A DNA stretch of 64,000 bases from Flavobacterium sp. SUN046 (GTDB taxonomy: Bacteria; Bacteroidota; Bacteroidia; Flavobacteriales; Flavobacteriaceae). Within the stretch, counting starts at the first letter, position 1; every line of letters starts with the position of its first letter. The notes below the pieces were generated by a model. The model did no database searches. It saw nothing but the letters and a program-made list of their open reading frames with translations, and was not told the origin of the DNA. Shown piece after piece: positions 33,207 to 42,749 of the stretch. The DNA lies in the NCBI RefSeq assembly GCF_028867965.1, contig NZ_JAPQNT010000005.1, positions 215,629-279,628 of the forward strand, given 5' to 3'. A program made the position numbers and the translations under genes.

Positions 33207-36152
33207 TTAAAATTTTACGTTAGCTCCAAATAAAAACTGACGTTGTCTAGGATATATTGTATTATCAATACCACCTGTGATTTCAGGGTCTAATCCTGAA
33301 TATTTTGTAATTACAAATGCGTTTTGAACTCCTGAAAATAATCTTAATGAAGCTTTACCGTCTAACCATTTAGGAAAAGTATATCCTAATGAGATATTGT
33401 CCATTCTTAAGAAAGAGCCATTTTCAACATATAAATCAGATAGTACAACATCTGATGTTGTATTAAAATTAGTGTTTAGAACAGACGTTGGAATATTTCC
33501 AGCTACTGAGCCACTTTGTAATGAATCGTATTGTGCTTTACCAGCGTTCACTGCATTATAAACTCTATTTCCTATACTTGCTCTCATATTGAATGAAAGA
33601 TCTAAGTTCTTGTAGTTCATGTTAGAAGCAAAACCAAAAACAAAATCTGGGTCAGGGTTTTTATAGATATATCTATCATTACCATTAATAATACCATCAC
33701 CATTTAAGTCTGCATAAGCACCTTCAATTGGTTTTCCAGCATCGTCATATAATTGTTTGTAAACATAAAAAGATGATGGAGTAAAACCTTCTCTATAAAT
33801 TTGTGCTGTTCCACCTGTACCAGCGCCTGTACTTCCTAAAAGCACATCTGCACCACCAGCTAATTTTTCGATTCGTCTTTCAAATTTAGTAACATTAAAA
33901 TTTATATTCCAATTAAAGTTTTGTGATTTAACAGCTTCTGCATTAATACTAAACTCTACACCTTTAGTTGTAAAACTTCCAATATTTTGCAATAAGAAGT
34001 TAGAGAAATTACCACCATCTGCAACTGGAGCTACAGCAAATAAATCGTCTGTTTTTTTGTAAAAAACATCTAATGCTCCTGTAATTCTATTGTTAAATAA
34101 TCCATAATCAAATCCTACATTATAAGTAGTTTGTTTTTCCCATTTCAAAATGTTATTATAAGGTTTTGAAATTGCAATAGCTAATGGTGTTGAACCAAAT
34201 ATGTATTGTGAATTTACACCACCTGTAGCATATTGTTGTAAATAAATATTATTATACTCTGAACCCAGACCTTGATTTCCAGTAATACCATATCCTAAAC
34301 GCAATTTTAAATCTGAAATAGTTTTAGAATCTTTAAAGAAATCATTTTTCATTTTCCATGCAAATGCAAATGCAGGATAGTTAGCCCATTGATTTTCTTT
34401 TGCTAATCTTGAAGAACCGTCTCTTCTAAATGATGCTGTAAATAAGTATTTATCATTGTAAGTTAAATATGTTCTTGCAAAATAACCAATTAAAACATTG
34501 TCTGTTGCTGGTCTATAAACATTTGGATTTATAGGAGCACTTGGATTGCGTCTTAAATCTCCATAATAAGTTCTTTCTTCATTAAATATTTGATAAGATC
34601 TACCTAAAGTGGCATCAAAATTTATTTTTCCGAATTTTTTATTATAGGCTAAATAAGTATCAATTAATTTATTTCTTAATATAGATGTTTGAGTAGCGTC
34701 TGTACCTATATACTTAACAATTCCTGCATCGGTATAATTTCCACCGGTTGCAACATTTGCTTCTACTAATCTAGTATTAACTCCATTTGCTTGATCAAAA
34801 CCTACATTTACTACAGCTCTTAAATCTGGAAAAAAGTGCATTTTATAATCTGCCTCAAAATTTCCAAAAACTCTATTTGTTCTACCTGTGTTATAAGTTT
34901 GCATTAATTGTGCAACTGGGTTTCTAGGTCCTAAATTTAGATTTCCTGTTGAAGGATTGTAGTATTCAAAATAACCTCCAAACGGAGAACCTGCTTGATA
35001 AACTGATTGAGTTGGATCAAAGTTAATTGCACTTCCTTCAACACCATCTGCGAAACGATTATTTTCATTGGCAACAGTAGCATTAAGTCTAAGCTTTAAA
35101 TGTTCTTTAAAAAAAGTTGGGTTTAAAGTTGTAGAAACTGTATTTCTATTGAAAGAGTTTGTTAAACGCAAACCTTCTTGATAGGTATTACCAATCGATA
35201 AACGTGCAGGAATACTTCCAAACAAATTTCCTCTAACAGACAAGTTATTGTCAACAAAATCTGTTCTTCTATAAATTTCTTTTTGCCAATCAGTATTTGA
35301 ATTTCCTAATGTACTCAACAATCCTGGTTTTTTAGCAGCAATTATTGCTCTAAAATCATCAGCGTTAAAAACATCTATTGTTTTAACAAGTTTACCTGAG
35401 CCATATTGAAAATTGTAATCTACAGTTAATTTTTTACCACCTCTTTTAGTTGTAATGATAATAACTCCATTTGATGCTCTAGAACCATAAATTGCAGTAG
35501 CAGAAGCGTCTTTTAATACTGAAAAACTCTCGATATCATTCGGATTTAAAGCAGCTAGTATAGAAGTTGAACCAGCAGATCCATTGTTTGAAACTGGTAA
35601 ACCATCTATTACAATAAGTGGATCGTTACTTGCACTTAAAGAGGAACCACCTCTAATTCTAATTTCTGAACCCGAACCTGGTGCACCACTTGTGTTCACA
35701 GTCAAACCTGCTACACGACCACTCAATAAATTTTCTGCAGTAACATTAGAACCTTTGTTAAAATCTTTAGCTCCTAATGTTGACACTGAACCAGTCGCAT
35801 CTTTTTTCTTAACATTACCATAACCTACTTGTACTACAACTTCTTGCAATAAATTAGATTCTTCAGATAAAGAAATTGTTAATGATTTTTGACCTTCGAA
35901 AGAAACGATTTCGTCTTTATAGCCAATAAAAGAAACTACCAATTTGTCTCCTTTATTTAACTTGGCTAATTTAAACTTTCCGTCTAAATCGGTTGATGTA
36001 CCTAGTTTGGTACCTTGAACAATTACATTTACTCCCGGAAGTGGTTGCTTTGTTTTGGAATCAACAACAACTCCTTCTAATGTGGTTTGAGCCAACACAC
36101 TAAATGGAAGCATTAATAATAAAAATAACAACTTTTTATAAATTGTTTTCAT
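33207..36152 (-). CDS. susC: SusC/RagA family TonB-dependent oligosaccharide channel
   Basis: 981 residues. Signal peptide to FSVLAQ (22), a carboxypeptidase-regulatory-like beta-sandwich (about 24-100, GVVVDSKTKQPLPGVNV), then the plug with LLSGRVAGLTVN, IRIRGGSSLSASNDPLIVIDG and SVLKDASATAIYGSRASNGVI (about 110-235) and a 22-strand barrel ending in Phe. It imports maltodextrin across the outer membrane using TonB energy, with SusD as lid. First gene of the left arm; a LacI-type palindrome lies 108 nt upstream of its start. Confidence 0.95.
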   Translation of the reverse strand: MKTIYKKLLFLLLMLPFSVLAQTTLEGVVVDSKTKQPLPGVNVIVQGTKLGTSTDLDGKFKLAKLNKGDKLVVSFIGYKDEIVSFEGQKSLTISLSEESNLLQEVVVQVGYGNVKKKDATGSVSTLGAKDFNKGSNVTAENLLSGRVAGLTVNTSGAPGSGSEIRIRGGSSLSASNDPLIVIDGLPVSNNGSAGSTSILAALNPNDIESFSVLKDASATAIYGSRASNGVIIITTKRGGKKLTVDYNFQYGSGKLVKTIDVFNADDFRAIIAAKKPGLLSTLGNSNTDWQKEIYRRTDFVDNNLSVRGNLFGSIPARLSIGNTYQEGLRLTNSFNRNTVSTTLNPTFFKEHLKLRLNATVANENNRFADGVEGSAINFDPTQSVYQAGSPFGGYFEYYNPSTGNLNLGPRNPVAQLMQTYNTGRTNRVFGNFEADYKMHFFPDLRAVVNVGFDQANGVNTRLVEANVATGGNYTDAGIVKYIGTDATQTSILRNKLIDTYLAYNKKFGKINFDATLGRSYQIFNEERTYYGDLRRNPSAPINPNVYRPATDNVLIGYFARTYLTYNDKYLFTASFRRDGSSRLAKENQWANYPAFAFAWKMKNDFFKDSKTISDLKLRLGYGITGNQGLGSEYNNIYLQQYATGGVNSQYIFGSTPLAIAISKPYNNILKWEKQTTYNVGFDYGLFNNRITGALDVFYKKTDDLFAVAPVADGGNFSNFLLQNIGSFTTKGVEFSINAEAVKSQNFNWNINFNVTKFERRIEKLAGGADVLLGSTGAGTGGTAQIYREGFTPSSFYVYKQLYDDAGKPIEGAYADLNGDGIINGNDRYIYKNPDPDFVFGFASNMNYKNLDLSFNMRASIGNRVYNAVNAGKAQYDSLQSGSVAGNIPTSVLNTNFNTTSDVVLSDLYVENGSFLRMDNISLGYTFPKWLDGKASLRLFSGVQNAFVITKYSGLDPEITGGIDNTIYPRQRQFLFGANVKF

Positions 36153-36260
36153 ACATTTTGTTTAGGTTAATAATTTGTTTTTTAGCTTATACTTTAACTT
36201 CGAACGTTAAATTTATAATAAATTTTCAGATAAAAAAATGAGACCTATGTTATATACCTC

Positions 36261-36274
36261 CGAAAACGTTTTCG
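36261..36274. promoter_or_regulatory. LacI-type operator in the susC/lacI intergenic region
   Basis: CGAAAACGTTTTCG, a perfect 14-bp palindrome with the central CpG typical of LacI-family operators. It lies between the divergent susC operon and the LacI gene, 106 nt before the latter, so one site could control both. Confidence 0.75.
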
Positions 36275-36339
36275 TGTTGAAAACTTTCTCGATATATCAT
36301 ATTTTTCACGGTAAAATTGATAGTAATAAAAATTAAATA

Positions 36340-36347
36340 TATCTTTA
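36340..36347 (+). promoter_or_regulatory. Possible -7 element of the LacI gene
   Basis: TATCTTTA differs from TAnnTTTG in the last base only, 32 nt before the start codon. Weak, because such octamers are frequent in AT-rich DNA. Confidence 0.3.
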
Positions 36348-36379
36348 TTGAAAATTAAACATTTATTTGAAATTTTAAT

Positions 36380-37402
36380 ATGAGAAGAAAAGTTACATTA
36401 AAGCAGATAGCTAAAGAATTAGATGTTTCTATTTCAACAGTTTCTAAATCTTTACGAGACAGTTCAGAAATAAGTGAAGATACCAGACAAAAAGTACAAG
36501 CTTTTGCTAAATTATACAATTATAAACCTAATAATATTGCGTTAAGTTTAAAAAACCGAAAGTCAAAGACAATTTGTATTATAATCCCAGAAATAATTCA
36601 TCACTTTTTTGCAACTGTAATTAGCGGCGTTGAGCATATTGCAAATGAAAAAGGATACAATGTAATCGTTTGTTTATCAGATGAATCATTTGATAAAGAG
36701 GTAATTAACATGGAAATGTTGGCCAATGGAAGTATCGATGGATTCATCATGTCGCTGTCGAAAGAAACGCAACAAAAAAGAGATTTTCATCACATTACAG
36801 AAGTCATCAATCAAGGAATGCCTGTAGTAATGTTTGACCGAGTTACTAATGAAATCTTGTGTGACAAAGTAATTATTGATGATAATTTAGCCGCTTTTAA
36901 CGCAACACAACTACTTATTGATAAAGGATTTAAGAAAATTGCACTAGTAACAACCGTTGATTATGTGAGTGTTGGCAAACTAAGAACCGAAGGATACATC
37001 AAAGCATTAAAAACCAATGATATTAAATTTAATGAAGATTTAATTCTTAAAATTGAAGATACCGATAATTTTGAAGCTCAAATTGAAGCACTTTTATCCA
37101 ATAATGAAATAGATGCTTTATTTGCAGTAAATGAGATTTTTGCAGTAACTGCAATAAAAATAGCAGCAAGATTAGGAAAAAAAGTCCCTGAAGACATTTC
37201 AATAATTGGGTTTACTGATGGAATTATTTCAAAATATTCTTCGCCTACAATAACAACCGTTAGTCAAAACGGAGTGAAAATGGGAGAAAAAGCAGCCAAA
37301 ATGCTAATAGAAAAGCTTGAAATAGAAGAAGAAGAATATGAAGAGCAATACAAAACTGAAGTTATTGAAACTGAAATGGTAGAACGTGAATCTACTATCT
37401 AA
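36380..37402 (+). CDS. LacI family transcriptional regulator of the starch locus
   Basis: 340 residues. N-terminal HTH VTLKQIAKELDVSISTVSKSL (given here in two parts: residues 4-14 and 15-24) and hinge helix NNIALSLKN near 50-58, then a periplasmic-binding-like sensor domain to about 335 with KVIIDDNLAAFNATQLLIDKG and IIGFTDG. It should bind the CGAAAACGTTTTCG palindromes on both sides and respond to a maltose-related sugar. The position between the Sus arm and the transporter arm supports local control. It can be repressor or activator; the sequence does not decide. A short acidic tail (EIEEEEYEEQ) is present near the C-terminus. Confidence 0.93.
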   Translation: MRRKVTLKQIAKELDVSISTVSKSLRDSSEISEDTRQKVQAFAKLYNYKPNNIALSLKNRKSKTICIIIPEIIHHFFATVISGVEHIANEKGYNVIVCLSDESFDKEVINMEMLANGSIDGFIMSLSKETQQKRDFHHITEVINQGMPVVMFDRVTNEILCDKVIIDDNLAAFNATQLLIDKGFKKIALVTTVDYVSVGKLRTEGYIKALKTNDIKFNEDLILKIEDTDNFEAQIEALLSNNEIDALFAVNEIFAVTAIKIAARLGKKVPEDISIIGFTDGIISKYSSPTITTVSQNGVKMGEKAAKMLIEKLEIEEEEYEEQYKTEVIETEMVERESTI

Positions 37403-37419
37403 AATTTTTTACAAAATTA

Positions 37420-37453
37420 AAAAGCACGATTATTTAATTATAATTGTGCTTTT
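37420..37453 (+). terminator. Terminator of the LacI gene
   Basis: AAAAGCACGATTAT pairs with ATAATTGTGCTTTT with one G-U pair and is followed by more T. It separates the regulator from the transporter operon, which has its own upstream region of 200 nt. Confidence 0.8.
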
Positions 37454-37485
37454 AAATTTTATCTAAACACCTCTGTTTATCAACA

Positions 37486-37499
37486 AAAAAACGTTTTCG
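37486..37499. promoter_or_regulatory. Second LacI-type operator upstream of the transporter operon
   Basis: AAAAAACGTTTTCG matches the susC-side palindrome at 12 of 14 positions, with the outer CG lost on the left. It lies 156 nt before the transporter start, and TATCTTTA at 37555-37562 is a possible -7 element behind it. Confidence 0.6.
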
Positions 37500-37655
37500 T
37501 AACCAAATTTGATTTAAATCTTTACAGAAAACATTTCGCTTTCAAAAACTTTTTTATCTTTACGAAATCAAAGCTTGTACTTTTTACTTCGAAAACAAAA
37601 AATAAGTTTTGATAAGCAAATCGCTTATCGTTTTATTAATCAATAAATTACGATA

Positions 37656-39173
37656 ATGGAAAAGCGTAAGTTAAGTTTCTGGGAAATCTGGAACATGAGT
37701 TTTGGATTTCTAGGAATACAATTTGGTTTTGCACTGCAAAACGCTAATACTTCACGAATCTTTGAAACATTAGGTGCTAAAGTAGATGAAATTCCAATTT
37801 TATGGATTGCAGCTCCGGTTTCAGGTCTTATAATTCAACCTATTATTGGTTATTTTAGTGATCGAACTTGGACAAAATTAGGAAGAAGAAGACCTTATTT
37901 TTTGGTTGGTGCTGTTCTTTCATCAATTGCATTATTCATAATGCCTAATTCGCCATCTTTATGGGTTGCGGCTGGAACTCTTTGGATAATGGATGCATCT
38001 ATAAATGTTTCAATGGAACCTTTTAGAGCCTTTGTTGGTGATAATTTACCAGCCAAACAAAGAACTTTAGGTTTTGCAATGCAAAGTTTCTTTATTGGGA
38101 CAGGTGCCGTTGTTGGTTCGCTTTTACCTTATTTGTTTACAAATTTATTTGGCGTTAGTAACACTGCCGCAACAGGAATAATTCCTGATTCTGTAAAATG
38201 GTCGTTCTATATTGGTGGTGGCGTTTTTCTTGCTGCTGTTTTATGGACTGTTTTCAAATCTACAGAATATTCTCCAGAAGAACTACATGCCTTTGAAGCT
38301 CAAGAAAAAGAAAACTTAGGAAAAGTTGAATTTGATGATTTTGAAACTAAACAGAACATTAGCAAACAGTTAAAACTTGGTGCTTTTATGATAGCACTAG
38401 GTACAATTGTTTCTTTTTATATCTATGAAGTAAGTCTTACTAAAGAACTTTATATTCTTTTTATTGGGTTAATTGTTATAGGAACTTTGTTTATGGCAAC
38501 TTCAATTTTAAGAAATAAACAAGTAAAAAATGGTTTTACGATCATTATGACCGACTTATTAAACATGCCAACCACAATGAAAAAGCTATCACTAGTACAA
38601 TTTTTCTCTTGGTTTGCATTGTTTTCAATGTGGATTTATACAACTCAAGCCGTAACTGGTCATGTTTTTGGAACTACTGATACAACCTCTAAAATTTATA
38701 ATGATGCAGCCGACTGGGTTTCTGTGCTCTTCACTGTTTATAATGGTGTTGCAGCAGCCGTAGCATTTTTACTTCCTGTAATAGCCAAAAAAGTTGGTGT
38801 TAGAATGACGCATCTTTTAGCGTTAACATCTGGTGGAATTGGATTAATTTCTATTTATTTTATTACAGACAAAACAACTTTATTAATGCCTATGATTGGT
38901 GTTGGAATTGCTTGGGCAAGTATTTTATCAATGCCTTACGCTATGCTATCTGGATCATTACCAGCAGCAAAAATGGGATATTACATGGGAGTTTTTAATT
39001 TCTTTGTTGTAATTCCACAAATCGTTGCAGCAACAATATTAGGATTTGTTGTAAAACAATTTTTTAATGACGAACCAATTTATGCCTTAATTATAGGCGG
39101 ATTATCAATGATTATTGCAGGTTTACTAACACTAAGAGTAAACGAAAAAACAAAAATTACAATTAATGAATAA
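37656..39173 (+). CDS. MFS sugar transporter (SLC45-like), probable maltose importer
   Basis: 505 residues, 12 hydrophobic segments. SFGFLGIQFGFALQNANTSR near residues 14-33 and the loop TWTKLGRRRPYFLVGA near 70-85 are marks of the glycoside/SLC45 branch, where Flavobacteria and Xanthomonads have maltose or sucrose transporters. The gene overlaps pgmB by 8 nt and leads the GH65-GH13-GH31-GH13 series, so the likely substrate is maltose or short maltodextrin moved across the inner membrane. Substrate is inferred from context. Confidence 0.9.
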   Translation: MEKRKLSFWEIWNMSFGFLGIQFGFALQNANTSRIFETLGAKVDEIPILWIAAPVSGLIIQPIIGYFSDRTWTKLGRRRPYFLVGAVLSSIALFIMPNSPSLWVAAGTLWIMDASINVSMEPFRAFVGDNLPAKQRTLGFAMQSFFIGTGAVVGSLLPYLFTNLFGVSNTAATGIIPDSVKWSFYIGGGVFLAAVLWTVFKSTEYSPEELHAFEAQEKENLGKVEFDDFETKQNISKQLKLGAFMIALGTIVSFYIYEVSLTKELYILFIGLIVIGTLFMATSILRNKQVKNGFTIIMTDLLNMPTTMKKLSLVQFFSWFALFSMWIYTTQAVTGHVFGTTDTTSKIYNDAADWVSVLFTVYNGVAAAVAFLLPVIAKKVGVRMTHLLALTSGGIGLISIYFITDKTTLLMPMIGVGIAWASILSMPYAMLSGSLPAAKMGYYMGVFNFFVVIPQIVAATILGFVVKQFFNDEPIYALIIGGLSMIIAGLLTLRVNEKTKITINE

Positions 39174-39819
39174 AAAAGCATTCATATTCGACCTTGACGG
39201 AGTAATTGTTGACACAGCAAAATATCACTTTTTAGCTTGGCAAAAATTAGCTCAAGAACTCGGAATCGAATTTACACCTGAACACAACGAACAACTAAAA
39301 GGAGTTAGCCGCGTTCGATCACTAGATATTATTTTACAATTAGGAAACGTAACCGCTTCTCAAGAAGATAAAAATAAATGGCTGATTCAAAAAAATGAAG
39401 ATTATTTATCTTATTTAGTAGATATTGATGAAAGTGAAATTTTACCAGGAGTTCTTCCTGTTTTAAATTATTTAAAAGATAAAAATCAATCAATAGCACT
39501 AGGTTCTGCAAGTAAAAACGCTAGACCTATTTTAGAAAAAACTGGCATTCTCAATTTATTTGATGCTATTGTTGACGGAAATGACGTTTCAAATGCCAAA
39601 CCTGATCCAGAAGTTTTTCTTCAAGCAGCAAGATTATTAAATGCAACAACTGAAAATTCAATAGTTTTTGAAGATTCGGTTGCTGGAATTCAAGCAGCTA
39701 ATGTTGCAAATATGATAAGCATCGGAATTGGTGACAAAAAAACACTACACGAAGCAAAATATATATTTAAAGACTTTACATTTATTGATGTATCTTTTAT
39801 TGAATCGTTACTAAATTAA
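39166..39819 (+). CDS. pgmB: Beta-phosphoglucomutase
   Basis: 217 residues, HAD superfamily. FDLDGVIVD gives the nucleophile and acid/base pair Asp9/Asp11; the cap starts with YHFLAWQKLAQELG; LGSASKN is motif II, NAKPDPEVF holds the conserved Lys, and EDSVAGIQAA is the metal motif. This set is that of true beta-PGM, which converts beta-glucose 1-phosphate to glucose 6-phosphate. It overlaps the transporter gene by 8 nt and precedes the GH65 phosphorylase that would make its substrate. Confidence 0.95.
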   Translation: MNKKAFIFDLDGVIVDTAKYHFLAWQKLAQELGIEFTPEHNEQLKGVSRVRSLDIILQLGNVTASQEDKNKWLIQKNEDYLSYLVDIDESEILPGVLPVLNYLKDKNQSIALGSASKNARPILEKTGILNLFDAIVDGNDVSNAKPDPEVFLQAARLLNATTENSIVFEDSVAGIQAANVANMISIGIGDKKTLHEAKYIFKDFTFIDVSFIESLLN

Positions 39820-39823
39820 TTTT

Positions 39824-39877
39824 AGTTTCAGGTTTCAAGTTTGACTTAACCTGAAACTTAAAACTTGAAACTTTTTT
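39824..39877 (+). repeat. Nested inverted repeats with terminator-like end between pgmB and GH65
   Basis: Two alternative hairpins share this 54-nt segment. GTTTCAGGTT (39825-39834) pairs with 39848-39857, and GTTTCAAGTTT (39832-39842) pairs with 39861-39871, the latter followed by T6. The left arm of the second lies in the loop of the first, so they exclude each other. It may be an attenuator or simply an interspersed repeat. Confidence 0.6.
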
Positions 39878-39892
39878 AAACAAAAATAAAAA

Positions 39893-42205
39893 ATGAACCA
39901 AGATTATATAAAACCAGACAATTGGTCCATCATCGAAGAAGGATTTGATGCCGAAATGGTAAAATCATCCGAAAGTTTATTCAGTATCGGAAACGGTAGA
40001 ATGGGACAACGCGCAAATTTTGAGGAAAATTATTCAGGAAAAACGTTCCAAGGAAGTTACATAGCCGGAATTTATTATCCAGACAAAACCAAAGTGGGTT
40101 GGTGGAAAAACGGTTATCCAGAATATTTTGCTAAAGTATTAAACGCACCGAATTGGATTGGAATCGACATCGAAATCAACGGAGAAATCTTGGATTTAGC
40201 CAAATGTAAATCAGTCGACAATTTCAAACGCGAATTGAACATGAAAGAAGGAATTTATAACCGTTCTTTTAGTGTAATTCTACAAAATGGTATCGAAATT
40301 AAAGTTGATATTTGTCGCTTTCTTTCATTAGATTTAGATGAATTAGGCGTTATCAACTATCAAATCACACCATTAAATTCTGATGCAAAAATCGTTTACA
40401 AACCTTATATTGATGCAGGTGTGCAAAACGAAGATGCAAACTGGGAAGAAAAATTCTGGGAACCATTGTCCGTAAAACATAACTCAAACGAGGCTTTTGT
40501 AACAGCTAGAACGTTTAAAACACATTTTACTGCTACAACTTTCATGCAAAATACAATTTTGTTAGAAGATAAAAATCTACATATTTCTCCTTCAAATGTA
40601 GAAACCAATAATGAGAAAGTACAGTTTTCGTATGAAGTTATTGCAAAAAAAGGTGAAACTTCATCCATCCAAAAATTAGGTGGTTACACGGTTTCTATGA
40701 ATCATGAAAACACTGAAAATGCAGCTCATAATGTAATTTCAAAAGGTTTAGAACTTGGTTATTCTCAATTGTTGGAAAATCAAAAAGAAGCTTGGGCAAA
40801 AATTTGGGAAATGAGCGATATTACTATTGATGGCGATGTAAAAGCACAACAAGGAATTCGTTTCAATATTTTTCAATTGAATCAAACTTATTTAGGAAAA
40901 GATTCGCGATTGAATATTGGTCCAAAAGGATTTACTGGCGAAAAATACGGTGGTTCCACTTACTGGGACACCGAGGCATATTGTATTCCGTTTTATATGG
41001 CGACTAAAGACCAACAGGTTGCACGTAATTTATTGACTTACAGATATAATCAATTAGACAAAGCGATTGAAAATGCTGAAAATAATTTAGGCTTCAAAAA
41101 AGGTGGTGGCGCAGCTTTGTATCCAATGGTTACCATGAATGGAGAAGAATGTCATAACGAATGGGAAATCACGCACGAAGAAATTCATAGAAATGGAGCG
41201 ATTGCCTTTGCCATTTTCAACTACTATAGATTTACTGGAGATTACAGCTATATTCCCGAAAAAGGTTTGGAAGTTCTAATAGGTATTGCTCGTTTTTGGC
41301 ACCAAAGAGCTTCGTTTTCAACCAATAAAAATCAGTACATGATTCTTGGAGTTACGGGTCCAAATGAATATGAAAATAATGTAAATAATAATTTCTACAC
41401 CAATTATATTGCTAAATGGTGTATCGATTATGCTTACGAACAAATTCAAAAAGTATCGTTAGAATATCCACAAGATCACAAACGAATTATCGAAAAAGTA
41501 AAACTTTCAGATACCGAATTACAAGATTGGAAAAAAGTTTCGGGTAATATGTATTTTCCATTTTCAGAAGAATTAGGAATTTATTTGCAACAAGACGGAT
41601 TTTTAGATAAAGATTTAGTTCAAGTAAAAGATTTAGATAAAAGCCAGCGACCAATCAACCAAAAATGGTCTTGGGATCGAGTTTTACGTTCACCATACAT
41701 TAAACAAGCCGATACATTACAAGGATTTTATTTCTTTGAAGATCATTTTACAACTGAACAATTAGAAAAACATTTCGATTTTTACGAACCATTTACAGTT
41801 CATGAAAGTTCACTTTCGCCTTGCGTACACTCAATTCAAGCAGCGAAATTAGACAAAATGGATATGGCATATACATTCTATTTGAGAACTTCTCGTTTAG
41901 ATTTAGATGACTATAACAAAGAAGTTGAAGAAGGCTGTCACATTACATCAATGGCTGGAACTTGGATGAGTATTGTAGAAGGTTTTGGCGGAATGCGTGT
42001 TAAAAACGACAGTTTACATTTCGAACCAAAAATCCCAAAAGAATGGAACGGATATTCGTTTAAAATCAATTTTAGAAATCAAATCCTGAAAGTTGATGTG
42101 CATCAAAATGAAACCAATTTTTCTTTAGAAGGCACGAAAGAAATTTCTGTTTTTGTAAATGGAAAAGAAATTTTAGTGGAACCTAATAGTTTGGTAACAG
42201 TATAA
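39893..42205 (+). CDS. GH65 glycoside phosphorylase, probable maltose phosphorylase
   Basis: 770 residues, normal for GH65. N-terminal super-beta-sandwich (about 10-270), linker helices, then the (alpha/alpha)6 barrel. The general acid is Glu492 in VTGPNEYENNVNN; the entry segment YWDTEAYCIPFYM near 361-373 and KWSWDRVLRSPYIKQAD near 595 are family landmarks. Phosphate replaces water, giving glucose and beta-glucose 1-phosphate, which fits the adjacent pgmB. Trehalose, nigerose or kojibiose phosphorylase are alternatives; starch context favours maltose. No signal peptide, so cytoplasmic. Confidence 0.9.
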   Translation: MNQDYIKPDNWSIIEEGFDAEMVKSSESLFSIGNGRMGQRANFEENYSGKTFQGSYIAGIYYPDKTKVGWWKNGYPEYFAKVLNAPNWIGIDIEINGEILDLAKCKSVDNFKRELNMKEGIYNRSFSVILQNGIEIKVDICRFLSLDLDELGVINYQITPLNSDAKIVYKPYIDAGVQNEDANWEEKFWEPLSVKHNSNEAFVTARTFKTHFTATTFMQNTILLEDKNLHISPSNVETNNEKVQFSYEVIAKKGETSSIQKLGGYTVSMNHENTENAAHNVISKGLELGYSQLLENQKEAWAKIWEMSDITIDGDVKAQQGIRFNIFQLNQTYLGKDSRLNIGPKGFTGEKYGGSTYWDTEAYCIPFYMATKDQQVARNLLTYRYNQLDKAIENAENNLGFKKGGGAALYPMVTMNGEECHNEWEITHEEIHRNGAIAFAIFNYYRFTGDYSYIPEKGLEVLIGIARFWHQRASFSTNKNQYMILGVTGPNEYENNVNNNFYTNYIAKWCIDYAYEQIQKVSLEYPQDHKRIIEKVKLSDTELQDWKKVSGNMYFPFSEELGIYLQQDGFLDKDLVQVKDLDKSQRPINQKWSWDRVLRSPYIKQADTLQGFYFFEDHFTTEQLEKHFDFYEPFTVHESSLSPCVHSIQAAKLDKMDMAYTFYLRTSRLDLDDYNKEVEEGCHITSMAGTWMSIVEGFGGMRVKNDSLHFEPKIPKEWNGYSFKINFRNQILKVDVHQNETNFSLEGTKEISVFVNGKEILVEPNSLVTV

Positions 42206-42209
42206 AAAT

Positions 42210-42236
42210 TTCTCGCAAAGACGCGAAGTCGCAAAG
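42210..42236 (-). repeat. CTTTGCGN octamer-triplet repeat, copy 1 (inverted)
   Basis: On the minus strand it reads CTTTGCGA CTTCGCGT CTTTGCGA followed by GAA. It begins 5 nt after the GH65 stop and is inverted relative to the two copies that bracket the GxxExxY gene. Confidence 0.85.
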
Positions 42237-42332
42237 TATCAAAAATATGTTTTTTTTGAACTTTTGCTATATTATATAAAGTGTTATTAAATCTGTTCGT
42301 TTCCTTTTAACAAAAAATAAATATTAAAAATG

Positions 42333-42360
42333 CTTCGCGCCTTTGCGTCTTTGCGAGAAA
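42333..42360 (+). repeat. CTTTGCGN octamer-triplet repeat, copy 2
   Basis: Reads CTTCGCGC CTTTGCGT CTTTGCGA followed by GAAA, ending 11 nt before the preferred ATG of the GxxExxY gene. In frame it would encode LRAFASLREK, which is why a longer open frame from 42330 exists. Confidence 0.85.
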
Positions 42361-42371
42361 AAATTAGTAAA

Positions 42372-42749
42372 ATGGATGAGAATGAATTATCTAAAATTAT
42401 TGTAAATATTTGCTATAAAATCCACACCAGACTTGGCCCAGGATTATTAGAAAGTGTTTATGAAGCAATTTTATATCATGAATTAGTCAAATTAGGTTTA
42501 AAAGTCGAAAGGCAAAAGCCAATTCCAGTAGTTTGGGATGATATACATTTAGACATTGGATTTCGAACTGATTTAATTGTAGAAAATAAAGTAATTATTG
42601 AAATTAAATCTGTTGAGCAAATAGTAAAAGTAAATTTCAAACAATTATTAACCTATCTAAGTCTAACTAAACTTAAATTAGGTTTGTTAGTTAATTTTAA
42701 TGAAGCTTATATTAAAGATGGAATAAAACGAGTGGTAAATGGATTATAA
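42372..42749 (+). CDS. GxxExxY protein, putative PD-(D/E)XK nuclease-like
   Basis: 125 residues from ATG 42372. A longer frame from 42330 would translate the upstream repeat and is not favoured. The signature GPGLLESVYEAIL gives the GxxExxY name; later TDLIVENKVIIEIKS has the D...ExK spacing of a PD-(D/E)XK nuclease core. Function of the family is unknown. It is out of place: the neighbours on both sides are starch enzymes in one direction, and octamer-triplet repeats lie immediately before and after. The last codons overlap the start of the next gene. Likely a mobile or repeat-associated insertion into the operon. Confidence 0.87.
   Translation: MDENELSKIIVNICYKIHTRLGPGLLESVYEAILYHELVKLGLKVERQKPIPVVWDDIHLDIGFRTDLIVENKVIIEIKSVEQIVKVNFKQLLTYLSLTKLKLGLLVNFNEAYIKDGIKRVVNGL

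Noticed and set aside
42330..42371. Longer start of the GxxExxY protein (LRAFASLREK extension)
   Set aside because: These codons are the octamer repeat; the fold starts at MDENELSK and other family members begin there.
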